From: Sphaerulina vaccinii
Lineage: Eukaryota; Ascomycota; Dothideomycetes; Mycosphaerellales; Mycosphaerellaceae
DNA: 64,000 nt
Assembly: GCA_022570795.1 (NCBI GenBank)
Contig: JAKUDP010000014.1
Coordinates: 930,001 to 994,000 of the forward strand
Direction of reading: 5' to 3'
The position numbers and the translations under genes are program-made. The notes under the pieces were generated by a model. That model was not told the DNA's origin. It saw nothing but the letters and a program-made list of their open reading frames with translations, and did not search any database. Shown here one piece after another: positions 1 through 10,718 of this stretch; position 1 is the first letter of the stretch; each line of letters opens with the position of its first letter.

Positions 1-411
1 TGCCCACAGTCTTGAATGAGCACGTAGTTTTGGATCATCAGGTAGAAGCGGATTCGAGGAGTTGAGATCTTCCAGATACTCCATCAGAACTGTGGACTCG
101 TAGCATCCCCACTCCCCATGTCGCAGCGCCGGAACGAGTCCTCGTGGATTTATATCAAGCAGGAGCTTGGGCTTCCGATAGACGTCCACCTCAACATACT
201 CGTAGTCTAACTTCTTGAACTCCAACGAGATCCAGACTCTGTGGACGAATGGGCAGAAGCAACTGCCGTACAGCTTTAGGTCTTTCTCCGCAGAATGTGC
301 GTTTGCAGTGTCCAGTGCTTTGCCAGTCGGCTGCTTGTGGTATGTCTTCTTTCGAGCATCACCGCCCTGATTGGGATCGAGTTCTTGAGAGGTCTTGCCG
401 TTGGAAGTCAT
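1..411 (-). CDS. Glutathione S-transferase, omega-like, N-terminal part (runs off the window)
   Basis: The reading frame starts with ATG at 411 and stays open for 137 codons to the window edge, so the C-terminal helical domain is missing. After a polar leader of about 43 residues comes a thioredoxin-fold strand (DLKLYGS) and then CPFVHRV. This matches the CPF/YxxR active-site motif of omega-class and Gto-type transferases, with Cys53 as the likely catalytic cysteine. It is followed by a typical GST run: NPRGLVPAL, then YEST and LMEYLED, which bind glutathione through the cis-proline and the Glu-Ser pair. Such enzymes carry out glutathione-dependent thiol transfer or dehalogenation. The gene is divergent from eIF3h, with only about 210 bp between the start codons. 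Family call is firm; substrate is unknown. Confidence 0.85.
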   Translation of the reverse strand, partial: MTSNGKTSQELDPNQGGDARKKTYHKQPTGKALDTANAHSAEKDLKLYGSCFCPFVHRVWISLEFKKLDYEYVEVDVYRKPKLLLDINPRGLVPALRHGEWGCYESTVLMEYLEDLNSSNPLLPDDPKLRAHSRLWA

Positions 412-624
412 TGTGAGTACCACGCAGTTCACGACTGGGACGTGAAGTGTATGAATAGAAAGGAGGAACAAGTGACGCCACAAGAGAGGGAGTGGTATAC
501 ACTTTAGGGTGCTGGCCTTGGCGCCTTTGAAATACCTTTGACTTTACTCTTTCTCTCATCTCATCGCGGCCACAGTTCAGACCTGCCTCAAATACCGGAA
601 AACGACACGCTCGCTACCGCAATC

Positions 625-1805
625 ATGGCAGAAGTCAACAAGGAGACGCCGCTCAAGGAAGTGCAGTTGGATGCACTGGTGGCCATGCGCATCATCAAAC
701 ACGCGACTTCGACTTTTCCCACACCGAGCACTGGCTTCCTGCTAGGCCTGGACATCAACTCTCAGGTGCACATCACCAACTCGTTCCCCTTCCCTGCCGC
801 CGCGCCCGAAGCGTCAGCGAACAGCGACCCCTACCACCAGCAGGACGCCGCCTCGCTCGCCGCCGCCGCTCCACGCGCCAAGAGCAATGTCGCCTACCAG
901 AACGAGATGATCAAGTTCCTGCGCGAGGTCAACACCGACGCGCAGAACGTGGGATGGTACATCAGCTGCAGTATGGGCGGATTCATCAACACGAACTTCA
1001 TCGAGAACCAGTACTTCTACCAGCGCGCCCAGGACGAGCGCACTGTGGCCCTGGTATTCGATGTGTCGAGGAGCAGCCAGGGAAGTCTGAGTCTGAAGGC
1101 ATACCGTCTATCGCCCAGCTTCATGGCTGCGTACAAGGAGGGCAAGTTCACAACAGAGACGTAAGTGAACAGGAGCTATGAGGCAGCGTGATCAGGAAAG
1201 AGCATTCACTGACACCCCCATGCAGTATTCAAAAGTCCAACTTGCGATACCAGGATATCTTGATTGAGCTGCCAGTGCACATCCACAACTCACACCTTCT
1301 TACATCGTTCCTGCACCAACTGCCACAGGAGCCACCGAAGAAGACCGCCCTGGACTTTCCCACATCTCTTGCAGAGCTATCCCGAGATCCCGAGATTTCC
1401 ACGACACCGCTCGCCCCCAACTTGGACAGTCTCGACTTGTCCATCGATCCCTTCCTCGAGAAGACGTGTGACTTGATCCTAGAGAGCATCGAGAACCATC
1501 AGACCGAGAACAACAACGCACAATACTATCAGAGATCGCTTGCACGCGAACAGGCTAAGATCCAGCAGTGGCAGCAGAAGCGGAAGCAGGAGAATGCGCT
1601 GCGTGTGCAACAAAAGCAGGCTCCTCTTCCCGAGGACGAATGGCAAAAGCTGTTCAAGCTACCTCAGGAACCGTCACGACTCGAGTCATTGCTAGTTGGT
1701 CGGCAAGTGGAGCAATACGCCAGACAGGTGGATGGCTTCTCCGCAGTGGTTAGCGGAAAGATGTTCGCTGTCAAGGCCAATCTGCTGCCCGGCGAGGCGG
1801 CCTGA
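625..1805 (+). CDS. eif3h: Translation initiation factor eIF3 subunit h (MPN domain)
   Basis: Two exons, 625-1160 and 1226-1805, are joined across a 65-nt intron (GTAAGT...TGCAG) and give 371 residues, close to fungal eIF3h. The N-terminus (VQLDALVAMRIIKHA) and the following GFLLGLDI and VHITNSFPFP segments form an MPN domain. The metal-binding JAMM signature is absent, as expected for the non-catalytic eIF3h scaffold. The C-terminal half has a charged helical segment (residues about 300-325, many Gln, Lys and Glu) and ends GEAA. The protein belongs to the eIF3 complex on the 40S ribosome. An upstream in-frame extension from 538 exists, but MAEVNKE at 625 is the better start because the conserved region begins there. 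Confidence 0.93.
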
Positions 1806-2354
1806 AATGAGTAGGCTTGTTGGATTTGAAATCTGGAATGGTGCTGCATAGCGAGGCGTTGAGGCTAGATCTGAGAATGTCCGGGAGCATCATGAAAAGC
1901 AAATATGGCTGGAAGGCTGATGCGAAAGCCGAATGCTTTGATGAGAGGACGCAAAATGACCAACGAGCAAGTTAGGAGCACAGCTCACTGACGCATGATC
2001 CCCTGGACGTCAAACGACGTCCTGTCGAAAGCTCTATGAAGAATAGATGTTGTATTCTCGTCTACAGCTCATACAGAGCGCCAACCGAATGTTCAACGCT
2101 GCCCCAAAGACTTTCATCACTGGTCTGGTAATCACAGCAGAGTCTGCAGCAGTGACTCATTTCAGATATTCTTTCAAGGAAACGCGCGCGCAGTCTGCAG
2201 TCTGCTTGAAGCATTAGCAGTCAGCGAACCATCTTATGTATCATAGTGAATCGTTGTACGCAAGTCATATGGTCCGTAGGTAAGACATCAAAGATAGTTA
2301 CGGTCATTATTAAGATAGTTTTAGACTGCTCATCCCTTATGCCACATGGCTCAC
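1806..2354. other. Convergent intergenic region, eIF3h / methyltransferase
   Basis: Both flanking genes end here, so the stretch should hold two 3' UTRs. I see no open frame with conserved character. A short inverted repeat with arms GGACGT and ACGTCC lies near 2007-2024 and could be part of a 3'-end hairpin, but this is weak. Confidence 0.4.
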
Positions 2355-5042
2355 TCAGAACTCCTCCTTTCTGGCCCAGCCAACGAGGCATCGCCAGCCA
2401 GCACTGCCCTTGCCCCCCTCCTCTAGAGCCTTGGCCACATCGTCCATGACACGCTTCTCAGGACTTCCCATTTCGCTGTTCAGCTTGAGCATCCATTGCT
2501 CCCACATCCTCGCGCCTACCAAACCTGTCATGGCACGAACATCGACTGTGCTTCCAGTAAGTGGTGGGTCGAATTGCTGCACAGTGCCATCTGTGTTGAT
2601 GTTGATGAAACGCTCAGAGCACGCGGCACCGGACTTGCCAGAGTCGCTCCATCGAGGAACAACATCGGCAACAGGCAGCACCATCCAAGCGCGCTTGATG
2701 TCACGAAAGCCAGCACGCTTGAGTCGTGGAAGAAAGCTCTTGCCTGCGCAAGGGTCGTAGCCTCGAGTCTTGAGGTTGAATGCAAACTCAACGCCTAGTG
2801 CTTGACTGACGGCGTCAGTGTGCACGAGCTCAGCGTCGAGTAGATCGAACTCGAGGTAGCCACCTGGCTTGAGACATCGAAGACATTCTCGCAGGGTCAG
2901 ATCCCACTCGTCAGCAGCACAGCCCTTGGGCCAGATGGTCTTGAGGTGATTGTAGAGGTTGCGAGCAGAGATTACATCGAAGTACTCGCTATCGAATGAC
3001 AGTTCCCACAGCTTGGGAGAGGTGACGACACGATGGTTGCTTGGGCCATCGAGCGAGGATGCCAGGACATGAGCCTCAGCATCGGATGAAACTGTGGTGT
3101 AGACAGTCGCATTTGGGTGCTCCTCAGCGACAGTCCAAGCCCAGCTACAGTGGACCTGGCCAGCAAGATCGAGGATCCTGACGTCTTTGCGTCCCTTGAA
3201 GCTGGAGACTATCGGGCTGGTGAGAAGTTTGCCTCCGTTGACTTCACGTTGAGCTGCAAGTTGCCATGCAGATGACTGTATCTGCTCGAGCGCCTGTCGT
3301 TCTCGCTCGACTGTAGCGAGAAGCTCCTTCTTCTCGTCCTCTGGCGCGACAGGGAGCAAGTTGGAGACTGGACGAGCAGGTGCAGGTCGATCAGCAGCAG
3401 TAGTCTCAAATTTGCCCTGCAATTGGTCCGCATGCTGCTTGGGCACGCTGACACGTCGTACATGTTCAGCCTCTGCACGTGCTTGTCGATGCTGGAAAAC
3501 ATCACGAGCGCGTTGCGAGCGCTTGTTGTGACGCCATGCCTCCCAAAAGGTGCCATCGTGAATAGGAGAAATGCGACGATCCTCAATAGTGGTGAGATTG
3601 TCCTTGAGCAACAGTGAAGGGGCTTCTGCAAAGCGGACGGACTTCTTGCTTGGCGACTCGAAAGTCGATGCCGGCGACGCCTGTTCGGGTGTCTTTGGCG
3701 ACACATCCTCGACATTGTGGAAACTGCTGGCCACTTCATCTTCCTCGCAGATAGCAGCCATGTATGTCGTCTGGGCAGATAACCACAGCTGGGTTCGATC
3801 AACGTTCGCAGAAGCCGCTTGCTGCAGGGTGTCGCCGTAGGTCTCGTCAATTTCGTCCACTTCGCCGACCACATCAGTGGGAGAGAATACTACCTTCCGC
3901 GCGGTGACTGGATCTTGTGTGGAGGTAGGGCTTGCGAGAGAGACAACGTGCTCTACAGGGTTTCCTGGACGCGCAGACCATGGGACATCGTAGAATGAAG
4001 TTGCAGTGCTTGTGGTCAGCGCAGAGTTGCGAGTCGAGCGAAACGGTACGCCGTAGAACTCGGTAGCGGTGCTCGTGGTTGGCATTGGCTCTACGCCCGC
4101 CCATGTCTTGCGGGCCATGGTAGAGTCGAGAGATGCGAAGAAGCCTCCTGGAGATGGCACAGAAAGCGCAGAGAGCTCATCGTCGGCATCCTCTGCAGTC
4201 GGGGGACATAAATTGTGTGTATCGATGCGGAAGCGGCCAGTAATTGGTGGCGAATCCACGATTTCTCTCATTTCCGCCGTGTGTCCCTCGGACACCTCCA
4301 GAACCACATGCTGCTGATCGAACTGTGTCTCGCTGTTGATGTGCTGGAGAAGATCAATCGACGATGGGTTGAGTTGCACAGGAGGTTCCCATGCTTGATC
4401 AGCCTCACTCGCTTGAGACATGTCAGGAGTCGATGGACAGCTTGATAGTGCGAGCTCCTCTGAAGTTAGGCTACCGTCTAGAGATGGCGCAGATGATGTG
4501 CTGGGTACGCGGAGACTGCGCTCCTGTAGCTGAGCCAATATAGAGGGCGACAAGTTGATGTTGAGAGGCGGCGATAGCGCGGATGCTGACTTGAGCTTCT
4601 CGATGGTCGGCCATTGTCCTGGAGATGGAATGATGATTGAAGGGAAGCGGCTCTTGACATCTTTCTTGCCAACTCTCCTCTTCACTGACTGGGAAAGCTT
4701 GATCGGCACTTCCTCAGACTCGCTCTCGGTGATATCGTACATCTCGTCAAAGCTTTCTGAGCTGCGCTTACTCCACATAGAGCTCTGATCAGATTCTGAG
4801 TCGGAGCTGCTGAGGTTTGGGGAGTTCTCGATCGTAAGGCATGAAGGTGCAGCCTTTGGAGTAGGAAAGTCATCGCTCATCGGAGAGATGACTTGTACAC
4901 GAGCTTGTAGTCTTTGTGGTGGTGCCCGGCGGAGTGATACTTGGGGTGCGTCCTCGATCATTGTATTACGCGTGGTAGCAGATGGGCGGATCGGCGCAGA
5001 TGGTGTAAAGACCACCGGTCTTAGAATCGTTGTGTTCGTCAT
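2355..5042 (-). CDS. SAM-dependent methyltransferase-domain protein with long disordered N-terminus
   Basis: A single exon of 895 residues from the ATG at 5042 (MTNTTILRP). An in-frame upstream Met at 5180 would add a hydrophobic 46-residue leader but looks like UTR. Residues 1 to about 580 are rich in Ser, Pro and Thr with many SS, SP and TP pairs and look disordered. Residues about 590-895 form a Rossmann methyltransferase: ILDLAGQ at 623-629 (motif I), FDVISARNLYNHL (motif II/III area) and ECLRCLKPGGYLEFDLLD (motifs IV-V). Motif I lacks the usual GxGxG, a trait I recall in a fungal-specific family of such proteins. The substrate is unknown. It could be called LaeA-like only in the loosest sense; I do not claim that. 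Confidence 0.75.
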   Translation of the reverse strand: MTNTTILRPVVFTPSAPIRPSATTRNTMIEDAPQVSLRRAPPQRLQARVQVISPMSDDFPTPKAAPSCLTIENSPNLSSSDSESDQSSMWSKRSSESFDEMYDITESESEEVPIKLSQSVKRRVGKKDVKSRFPSIIIPSPGQWPTIEKLKSASALSPPLNINLSPSILAQLQERSLRVPSTSSAPSLDGSLTSEELALSSCPSTPDMSQASEADQAWEPPVQLNPSSIDLLQHINSETQFDQQHVVLEVSEGHTAEMREIVDSPPITGRFRIDTHNLCPPTAEDADDELSALSVPSPGGFFASLDSTMARKTWAGVEPMPTTSTATEFYGVPFRSTRNSALTTSTATSFYDVPWSARPGNPVEHVVSLASPTSTQDPVTARKVVFSPTDVVGEVDEIDETYGDTLQQAASANVDRTQLWLSAQTTYMAAICEEDEVASSFHNVEDVSPKTPEQASPASTFESPSKKSVRFAEAPSLLLKDNLTTIEDRRISPIHDGTFWEAWRHNKRSQRARDVFQHRQARAEAEHVRRVSVPKQHADQLQGKFETTAADRPAPARPVSNLLPVAPEDEKKELLATVERERQALEQIQSSAWQLAAQREVNGGKLLTSPIVSSFKGRKDVRILDLAGQVHCSWAWTVAEEHPNATVYTTVSSDAEAHVLASSLDGPSNHRVVTSPKLWELSFDSEYFDVISARNLYNHLKTIWPKGCAADEWDLTLRECLRCLKPGGYLEFDLLDAELVHTDAVSQALGVEFAFNLKTRGYDPCAGKSFLPRLKRAGFRDIKRAWMVLPVADVVPRWSDSGKSGAACSERFININTDGTVQQFDPPLTGSTVDVRAMTGLVGARMWEQWMLKLNSEMGSPEKRVMDDVAKALEEGGKGSAGWRCLVGWARKEEF

Positions 5043-5939
5043 TTTCCTGGAAGTATCACGCGTAATGCTGAAATGATTGTATGCCGACCTGCGGTGTATA
5101 TGCTTCTCTTCGATCAACGAAGTGTGTACAAAGATGAGAAATGAGAACGAAATCACAAAAGAGAGTAGAAATCGACGCACACCACGAACGCAAGTGATGT
5201 AGTAGAGAACAAAAGGGCTTCAGGCAGGTCGGACCTGCGACGCATGGATGTCCTTATACGAACCCAAATGACAGGCCACTGTTCGCAGCAAGCGCCAGCG
5301 CATTTCTCTCTCATGCTCTGCTGGGCGGTTAGCTGCGACCCACTTTCATGCGATCAGAGCGTGGTCAAGGCTGGCGCTACATCTTGAGCCTCATACTTGG
5401 TCACGCGCCTGGTTGCATCTTGACAGGATTGTTCTCCACGAGGGCCGCGACGGCACGGTATGTTTGTGGCACAGCTGGAGAGTATTTGCGGCGGACGGTA
5501 TCGAATGAAGGCGACAAGAGTATCAGGTAAGTGGCAGGCCGATATGGCAGGCGGCTGGAGAGCCAATCGAATCTGCCGATCCTGCATTGCTTGCATGAGG
5601 CCAGACAGGCTCTTGCGGGATCCAGAGGCGATAATACTAGGCAGGTCAGTATGTCGTGCTGTGCCGGCCAAGAGACGCGTCGGTTGAGGTAGTGAGATTG
5701 ATAAGGTGGTGTTGGTGTGAAGAGAAGAGGTGATGTCTGTCTGTGGAAGGTTTCAGCCGGGATTTGAGGCTCTGACGTCGATCAGAGCTTGAGTGGAACT
5801 ATTTCTCTTCAATGCTTCAGCATCGCCAACGCTTCCACAGCCTGTGATATACCCATCAAGTGTGGACAGACCACTGGAATCTCGATTTCAAACGTCGAAC
5901 ACATTACCACCGTCGAAATACGCACCTCACAATCTCAGC
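5043..5939. promoter_or_regulatory. Divergent intergenic region, methyltransferase / RPE1
   Basis: Upstream region shared by two divergent genes, about 900 bp. Only short unrelated open frames occur. No clear TATA box or conserved site was recognised. Confidence 0.4.
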
Positions 5940-6800
5940 ATGGCACCCGCAGCGATCATCGCGCCCTCTATCCTGAGCGCAGACTTCGGTGCTCTCGGGA
6001 AAGCATGCTCTGATACGATCGGTCAAGGTGCAGACTGGCTACATGTGGACATCATGGATGGACACTTTGTGCCGAATATGACATTCGGTGCGCCTGTAGT
6101 GACCATGATAAGACCGCACGTAGAGCGGCCCACGGGAGCCATGGGAAAGGGCACATTCGATTGTCATATGATGATTGCTGAGGTATGCTGGATCGAGGCG
6201 TGAGACGTATGGTAGGATGGCTGTCGTGCTGACTAGCACCACAGCCGAAGAAATGGGTGAAGTCGTTCAAAGATGCGGGATGTGATCTCTACTGCTTCCA
6301 CTACGAGGCTGCTGTCTCCTCAACAGCCGCAGAAGCTCCAGAGGCACACAGCGACCAGAAGACGAGTCCAAAAGAGTTGATCAGGTACATACACGCACAA
6401 GGAATGCGGGCAGGCATTGCCATCAAGCCCAAGACGCCGGTAGATGTGCTGTACGAAATCTTTGATAGCAAAGACCCAGAGGAAGTACCTGAGGTCAGTC
6501 ATTGGTTACAATCTGTAACATTTCGTTGCTGACATCAAGCAGATGGCTCTAGTCATGACTGTGGAACCAGGCTTCGGTGGTCAGAAATTCATGCCGGACA
6601 TGATGCCCAAGGTTGAGGCGCTACGCAAAAGATATCCTGAGCTCAACATCGAAGTAGATGGTGGCCTCAGCGAGAAGACAATCGACACTGCCGCCGATGC
6701 GGGTGCGAATGTGATTGTGGCTGGCAGCGCAGTGTTCGGCGCTCAAGATCCTGGGAAGGTCATCGAGGCACTCAGAGCAGCAGTCGAGAAGCGCCGGTGA
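5940..6800 (+). CDS. RPE1: Ribulose-phosphate 3-epimerase
   Basis: Three exons (5940-6182, 6245-6493, 6543-6800) give 249 residues, the normal length. Introns are 62 and 49 nt with GTATGC...CACAG and GTCAGT...AGCAG borders, both in phase 0. Family hallmarks are in order: APSILSADF at the N-terminus, WLHVDIMDGHFVPNMTFG (active-site His and Asp with the metal-binding set), DCHMMI, then VMTVEPGFGGQKFM and IEVDGGLSEKT, and the phosphate-binding VAGSAVFG. The enzyme interconverts D-ribulose 5-phosphate and D-xylulose 5-phosphate in the cytosolic pentose phosphate pathway. The start is MAPAAIIAPS; the longer in-frame leader from 5793 is not conserved in character. It is divergent from the methyltransferase gene. 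Confidence 0.95.
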
Positions 6801-7327
6801 CTGTCGCTCGGCAGCAGGTTATAGACTCAAGATCTGCATATGAAGCAGTCTTTCGATCTACACTTATACGTGAGCCTATGGGATCGATGATTACGACACC
6901 TGCGAACATTCCTACGTTGGAATTTGGCACTGTTGGAGAGGGTATAGAGAAACATAGAGAAGGGAAGGGTATAGAGAAACATAGAGAAGGGAACATGGTT
7001 CAACACTACATTCCACCAAGAGACATGCCCGCAGTCTGTACAAGAGTCTTTTCTTTGTCCAGACTCCACCATTGATTTCCAAATGCGGCTAGACCTTCTT
7101 CATGCCCGTGCCTTGAACCTTGATGTTACTATAGTAATCTTAGACCCTGGACACGCCGACGACATCCTACTTGATGAGACTAGTTATGCAGCTCGGTGAA
7201 TTCACTGTATATATCTTGACAGTCCTGGCACCCACGATCGCAGCACTCTTGCCTGTTGCTTGATCTCATTGATAAACGCAACTACATGCCGTGGCGGAAT
7301 TGAGCAGAAACCCAAGGTCTGCCCACA
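6801..7327. other. Intergenic region RPE1 / dapB
   Basis: Contains the 3' UTR of RPE1 and the upstream region of dapB. The only structure noted is a perfect 27-bp tandem duplication (listed separately). No gene seen. Confidence 0.4.
6940..6993. repeat. 27-bp perfect tandem duplication
   Basis: Two adjacent identical 27-bp copies, 6940-6966 and 6967-6993, each beginning GGGTATAGAGAAACATAGAG. It lies 140 bp past the RPE1 stop codon. Identity of the copies points to a recent slippage or duplication event. Confidence 0.9.
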
Positions 7328-10060
7328 ATGGCGACACCCAGGGGCCAAGTCGAGTGCGAGGAGATGCAGCCGTTAAACAGCTCACATGGAGCGGAATCAG
7401 CCTTCGACGACGAAGACGAAGGGAGGGCATCGGGCTCTTCGGCGTCCACCACGTCGTTCATCCTCGAACATGCGAACGACAAAGCTGCGATGAGAGCTAA
7501 AGAGGCATTGTATTCGGACGGGCATCCGAAGGAAGAAATGGAGGTCGAGGAGGAGCTTGCATGGCAGCGCTCGGTGAAGCCGGCCGATCGCAAAGCCCGG
7601 CGTATCCTCTATGTGCTGATCGCATTGGGTGCTGTGGGGTGGGTTGCGGCCTTATTCCTGTTCATGGGACAGGACAGGCGTGTCCCTCACGCAGAGCGTC
7701 CACACGATCCGCACGCAACTAACACGGCTGGCAATGGCAAGAAGGTCACACTGGAGCAGGTGCAACATGGAGAGTGGAACGCGCGAACACATGCCATCAA
7801 GTGGATCGCAGGACCTGATGGCGAAGACGGCTTGCTGCTCGAGCGAGGTGGTTCGGACGCACGCGACTATCTGGTTGTTGAGGATGTGCGGTATCGAGGC
7901 GAGGGTATCTCTGTTCAAAAGCAACATAGCCGTACACTTATGCAACGGGGCGTGTTTCAAGTGGGCAATGAGGCTGTCATGACCAACGAGGCCTGGCCAA
8001 ACCAGAACCATAAGAAAGTCCTCATTCAAAGCGATTATCAAAGTAATTGGAGGCATAGCAGCACAGGACGATACTGGATCTTCGACGTGGAGACTCAGAA
8101 GGGCGAGGCTCTGGATCCTGCGAACACCAGTGGTAGAGTGCAGCTTGCCTCGTGGAGTCCAACTGGCGACGCTGTAGTCTTCACGAGAGACAATAATATG
8201 TTTATTCGACACCTGGATTCCGACGTGGTTAACCAGATTACTACTGATGGCGGGAAAGATCTGTTTTACGGCATACCGGACTGGGTGTACGAAGAAGAAG
8301 TCCTTGCTGAAGGAGGCGCAACGTGGTGGAGCGGAGATGGAAAGTACGTTGCGTTCTTCAAGACGGATGAGAGCAAAGTTCCTACATTTCCGGTGCAGTA
8401 CTTCTTCAGTCGTCCAAGCGGAAAGCAGCCCGGCGCAGGCGAGGAGAACTACCCAGAAGTGCGCAACATCAAGTATCCTAAGGCAGGCGCTCCGATGTCT
8501 GTCGTAAGCTTGCAGTTCTACGACGTCAAGAAAGGCCAGGTCTTCAGCGTACCCATTGCAGACGATTTCGTCGACGATGACAGACTCATCACTGAGGTGG
8601 TGTGGGCTGGTGAGACTGGGAAGGTGCTGATCCGCTCGACAAATCGAGAGAGCGACAAGCTCAAGATGATCCTGGTAGATGCTACTACACGTACCGGAAA
8701 GACTGTACGAGAACGAGATGTGCTGAAGCTGGACGGAGGCTGGTTCGAGGTAACCCAAACTACAAAGTACGTGCCTGCAGATCCTGCCAACGGCCGTCCC
8801 CACGATGGCTACGTCGATACAATAATACACGACAATTATGACCACCTGGCTTACTTCACGCCACTGGACAATCCGGAGCCGAAGATGCTCACAGAGGGAA
8901 AGTGGGAAGTCGTCGATGCCCCATCTTCAATCGATCTCAAAGAGAATACGGTATACTTCACCAGCACTAAAGATGGAAGCACGCAGCGACACATCTATAC
9001 CACGAAGCTCCTTGCGGGTCCCAAGAGCATCGCAGCAGTCACTGATACCAGCGAAATCGGGTACTACAGCGCTTCCTTCTCTGCAGAGAGCAAGTTCATG
9101 CTACTCAGCAATAAGGGACCTGGCATACCATGGCAGAAAGTCAAGGCCACCACCACCAACAACGACTCTTCTCTAGAGATCACGATTGAGGAGAACAAGG
9201 CTTTGAATGAACTAGCCAAGAAGACAGAGCTTCCTATCGAGATCTACTCAACCATCAACGTTGACGGATTTGATCTCAACATTGTGGAACGTCGACCACC
9301 CCACTTCGATGCAAGTGGCAAGAAGCAGTACCCCGTCCTTTTCTACCTCTACAACGGTCCAGGCTTTCAGCAAGTGGATCGCAAGTTCAATGTCGATTTC
9401 CAATCGTACATTGCGAGCAGTCTCGGCTATATTGTCGTCACTCTGGATGGCCTCGGTACTGGCTATCTTGGACGTAAGCAGAGGACCATCGTTCGCGATA
9501 ACATTGGATACTGGGAAGCATATTCGCAAATCGCAGCTGCGAAGATGTGGTCGGCCAAGAAATATGTCGATTCAGAACGCATGGCTATCTGGGGCTGGAG
9601 CTACGGAGGCTTCATGACATTGAAGACCATCGAGACAGATGCCGGCAATACGTTCAAATATGGAATGGCTGTCGCTCCGGTCACCGACTGGCGCTTCTAC
9701 GACTCAATCTATACCGAGCGGTATATGCACACTCCTCAGAACAATCCTTCTGGCTACGACAATGCCACCATCTCAGACATGCAAGGACTGTCGAAAAATG
9801 TACGATTCCTGGTCATGCATGGCGTCAGTGACGACAATGTCCATTTCCAGAACACGCTGCAGCTACTGGACAAGCTTGACCAAGCCAATGTCAGGAATTA
9901 TGATGTACATGTGTTCCCCGACAGTGATCACAGCATTTACTTCCACAACGCCAACACTGTTGTGTACGAGAAGTTGCGCGATTGGCTTATCAATGCATTC
10001 AATGGCGAATGGCTTCGCACTGCAGATCCGACGCCCTTGGGCATGTATGGAGCTTCTTGA
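7328..10060 (+). CDS. dapB: Vacuolar dipeptidyl aminopeptidase type IV (S9B)
   Basis: An intron-free frame of 910 residues, the usual length for fungal DapB/Dap2/Ste13. It is a type II membrane protein: an acidic cytosolic tail, one transmembrane helix at about 93-113, then a lumenal beta-propeller and a C-terminal alpha/beta hydrolase domain. The DWVYEEE motif at about 316-322 supplies the Glu residues that hold the substrate amino terminus. The catalytic triad is visible as Ser758 in GWSYGG, Asp835 in HGVSDDNV and His868 in SDHS. It removes X-Pro or X-Ala dipeptides from peptide N-termini. I favour the vacuolar form (dapB/Dap2) over the Golgi form (Ste13) only from overall likeness. Confidence 0.93.
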   Translation: MATPRGQVECEEMQPLNSSHGAESAFDDEDEGRASGSSASTTSFILEHANDKAAMRAKEALYSDGHPKEEMEVEEELAWQRSVKPADRKARRILYVLIALGAVGWVAALFLFMGQDRRVPHAERPHDPHATNTAGNGKKVTLEQVQHGEWNARTHAIKWIAGPDGEDGLLLERGGSDARDYLVVEDVRYRGEGISVQKQHSRTLMQRGVFQVGNEAVMTNEAWPNQNHKKVLIQSDYQSNWRHSSTGRYWIFDVETQKGEALDPANTSGRVQLASWSPTGDAVVFTRDNNMFIRHLDSDVVNQITTDGGKDLFYGIPDWVYEEEVLAEGGATWWSGDGKYVAFFKTDESKVPTFPVQYFFSRPSGKQPGAGEENYPEVRNIKYPKAGAPMSVVSLQFYDVKKGQVFSVPIADDFVDDDRLITEVVWAGETGKVLIRSTNRESDKLKMILVDATTRTGKTVRERDVLKLDGGWFEVTQTTKYVPADPANGRPHDGYVDTIIHDNYDHLAYFTPLDNPEPKMLTEGKWEVVDAPSSIDLKENTVYFTSTKDGSTQRHIYTTKLLAGPKSIAAVTDTSEIGYYSASFSAESKFMLLSNKGPGIPWQKVKATTTNNDSSLEITIEENKALNELAKKTELPIEIYSTINVDGFDLNIVERRPPHFDASGKKQYPVLFYLYNGPGFQQVDRKFNVDFQSYIASSLGYIVVTLDGLGTGYLGRKQRTIVRDNIGYWEAYSQIAAAKMWSAKKYVDSERMAIWGWSYGGFMTLKTIETDAGNTFKYGMAVAPVTDWRFYDSIYTERYMHTPQNNPSGYDNATISDMQGLSKNVRFLVMHGVSDDNVHFQNTLQLLDKLDQANVRNYDVHVFPDSDHSIYFHNANTVVYEKLRDWLINAFNGEWLRTADPTPLGMYGAS

Positions 10061-10718
10061 GACTGCTACATCTTGGCAGTGATGAACTTCACGATGACCG
10101 AGCGACTATCATGGAAATGCCCGAGCATATCCTTTCAAGGCCGATCCAAGGCGGCAGAACATACAGCAGCATTGTCACCACAATTCGAGGTGCTCGAGAC
10201 GTGTATTAGTCCAACTCAAGACGTGGACAAGGCACGCGGCTTGAGCTACTTACTGACAGGGACGCTTACCAGCACTGCAATGAATATGCCAATGTGGACT
10301 TGCAGGACTGCCAGCCAAGAACTTTCGTACCACAGCTGATCTCGTCAGCTGTGCGATCGATATCTACTTCGTCAGTGCACCAATTCACAGCTCAAAGCAC
10401 GAAACTCTGCTGCAAAACCTTTGCAGCTGCGGTGCTCAGACTGGTGCCGATGACTTGAGGATTCGTGGAGACGGATGGTAGTGGAAGTGGGCGTAGGTGG
10501 CTTCAGGACCGAGTCCTGGCCCAGAGACAGAGGTACTGAAGGTCGTGTAGTATATTCGAAATGTAGATATTATGTTGTATGAAAACATTATGCGCATGCA
10601 CTGGCTAAGAATACCTCTATGGCTGGATGGCCTAGCCACACGCTTCCTCACCCAGGTATGGATACCCATCAACACAGCATTTATACTCAACTTCATACCA
10701 ACAAAGCAAAAGAATAGT
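10061..10718. other. Intergenic region dapB / tRNA-like element
   Basis: The 3' flank of dapB. Only short frames without domain features. Nothing else recognised. Confidence 0.35.

Noticed and set aside
7652..8845. 397-codon minus-strand open frame
   Set aside because: It lies fully antisense to the strongly supported dapB frame and has a Cys/His/Leu-skewed composition without domains. It is a shadow of dapB codon use.
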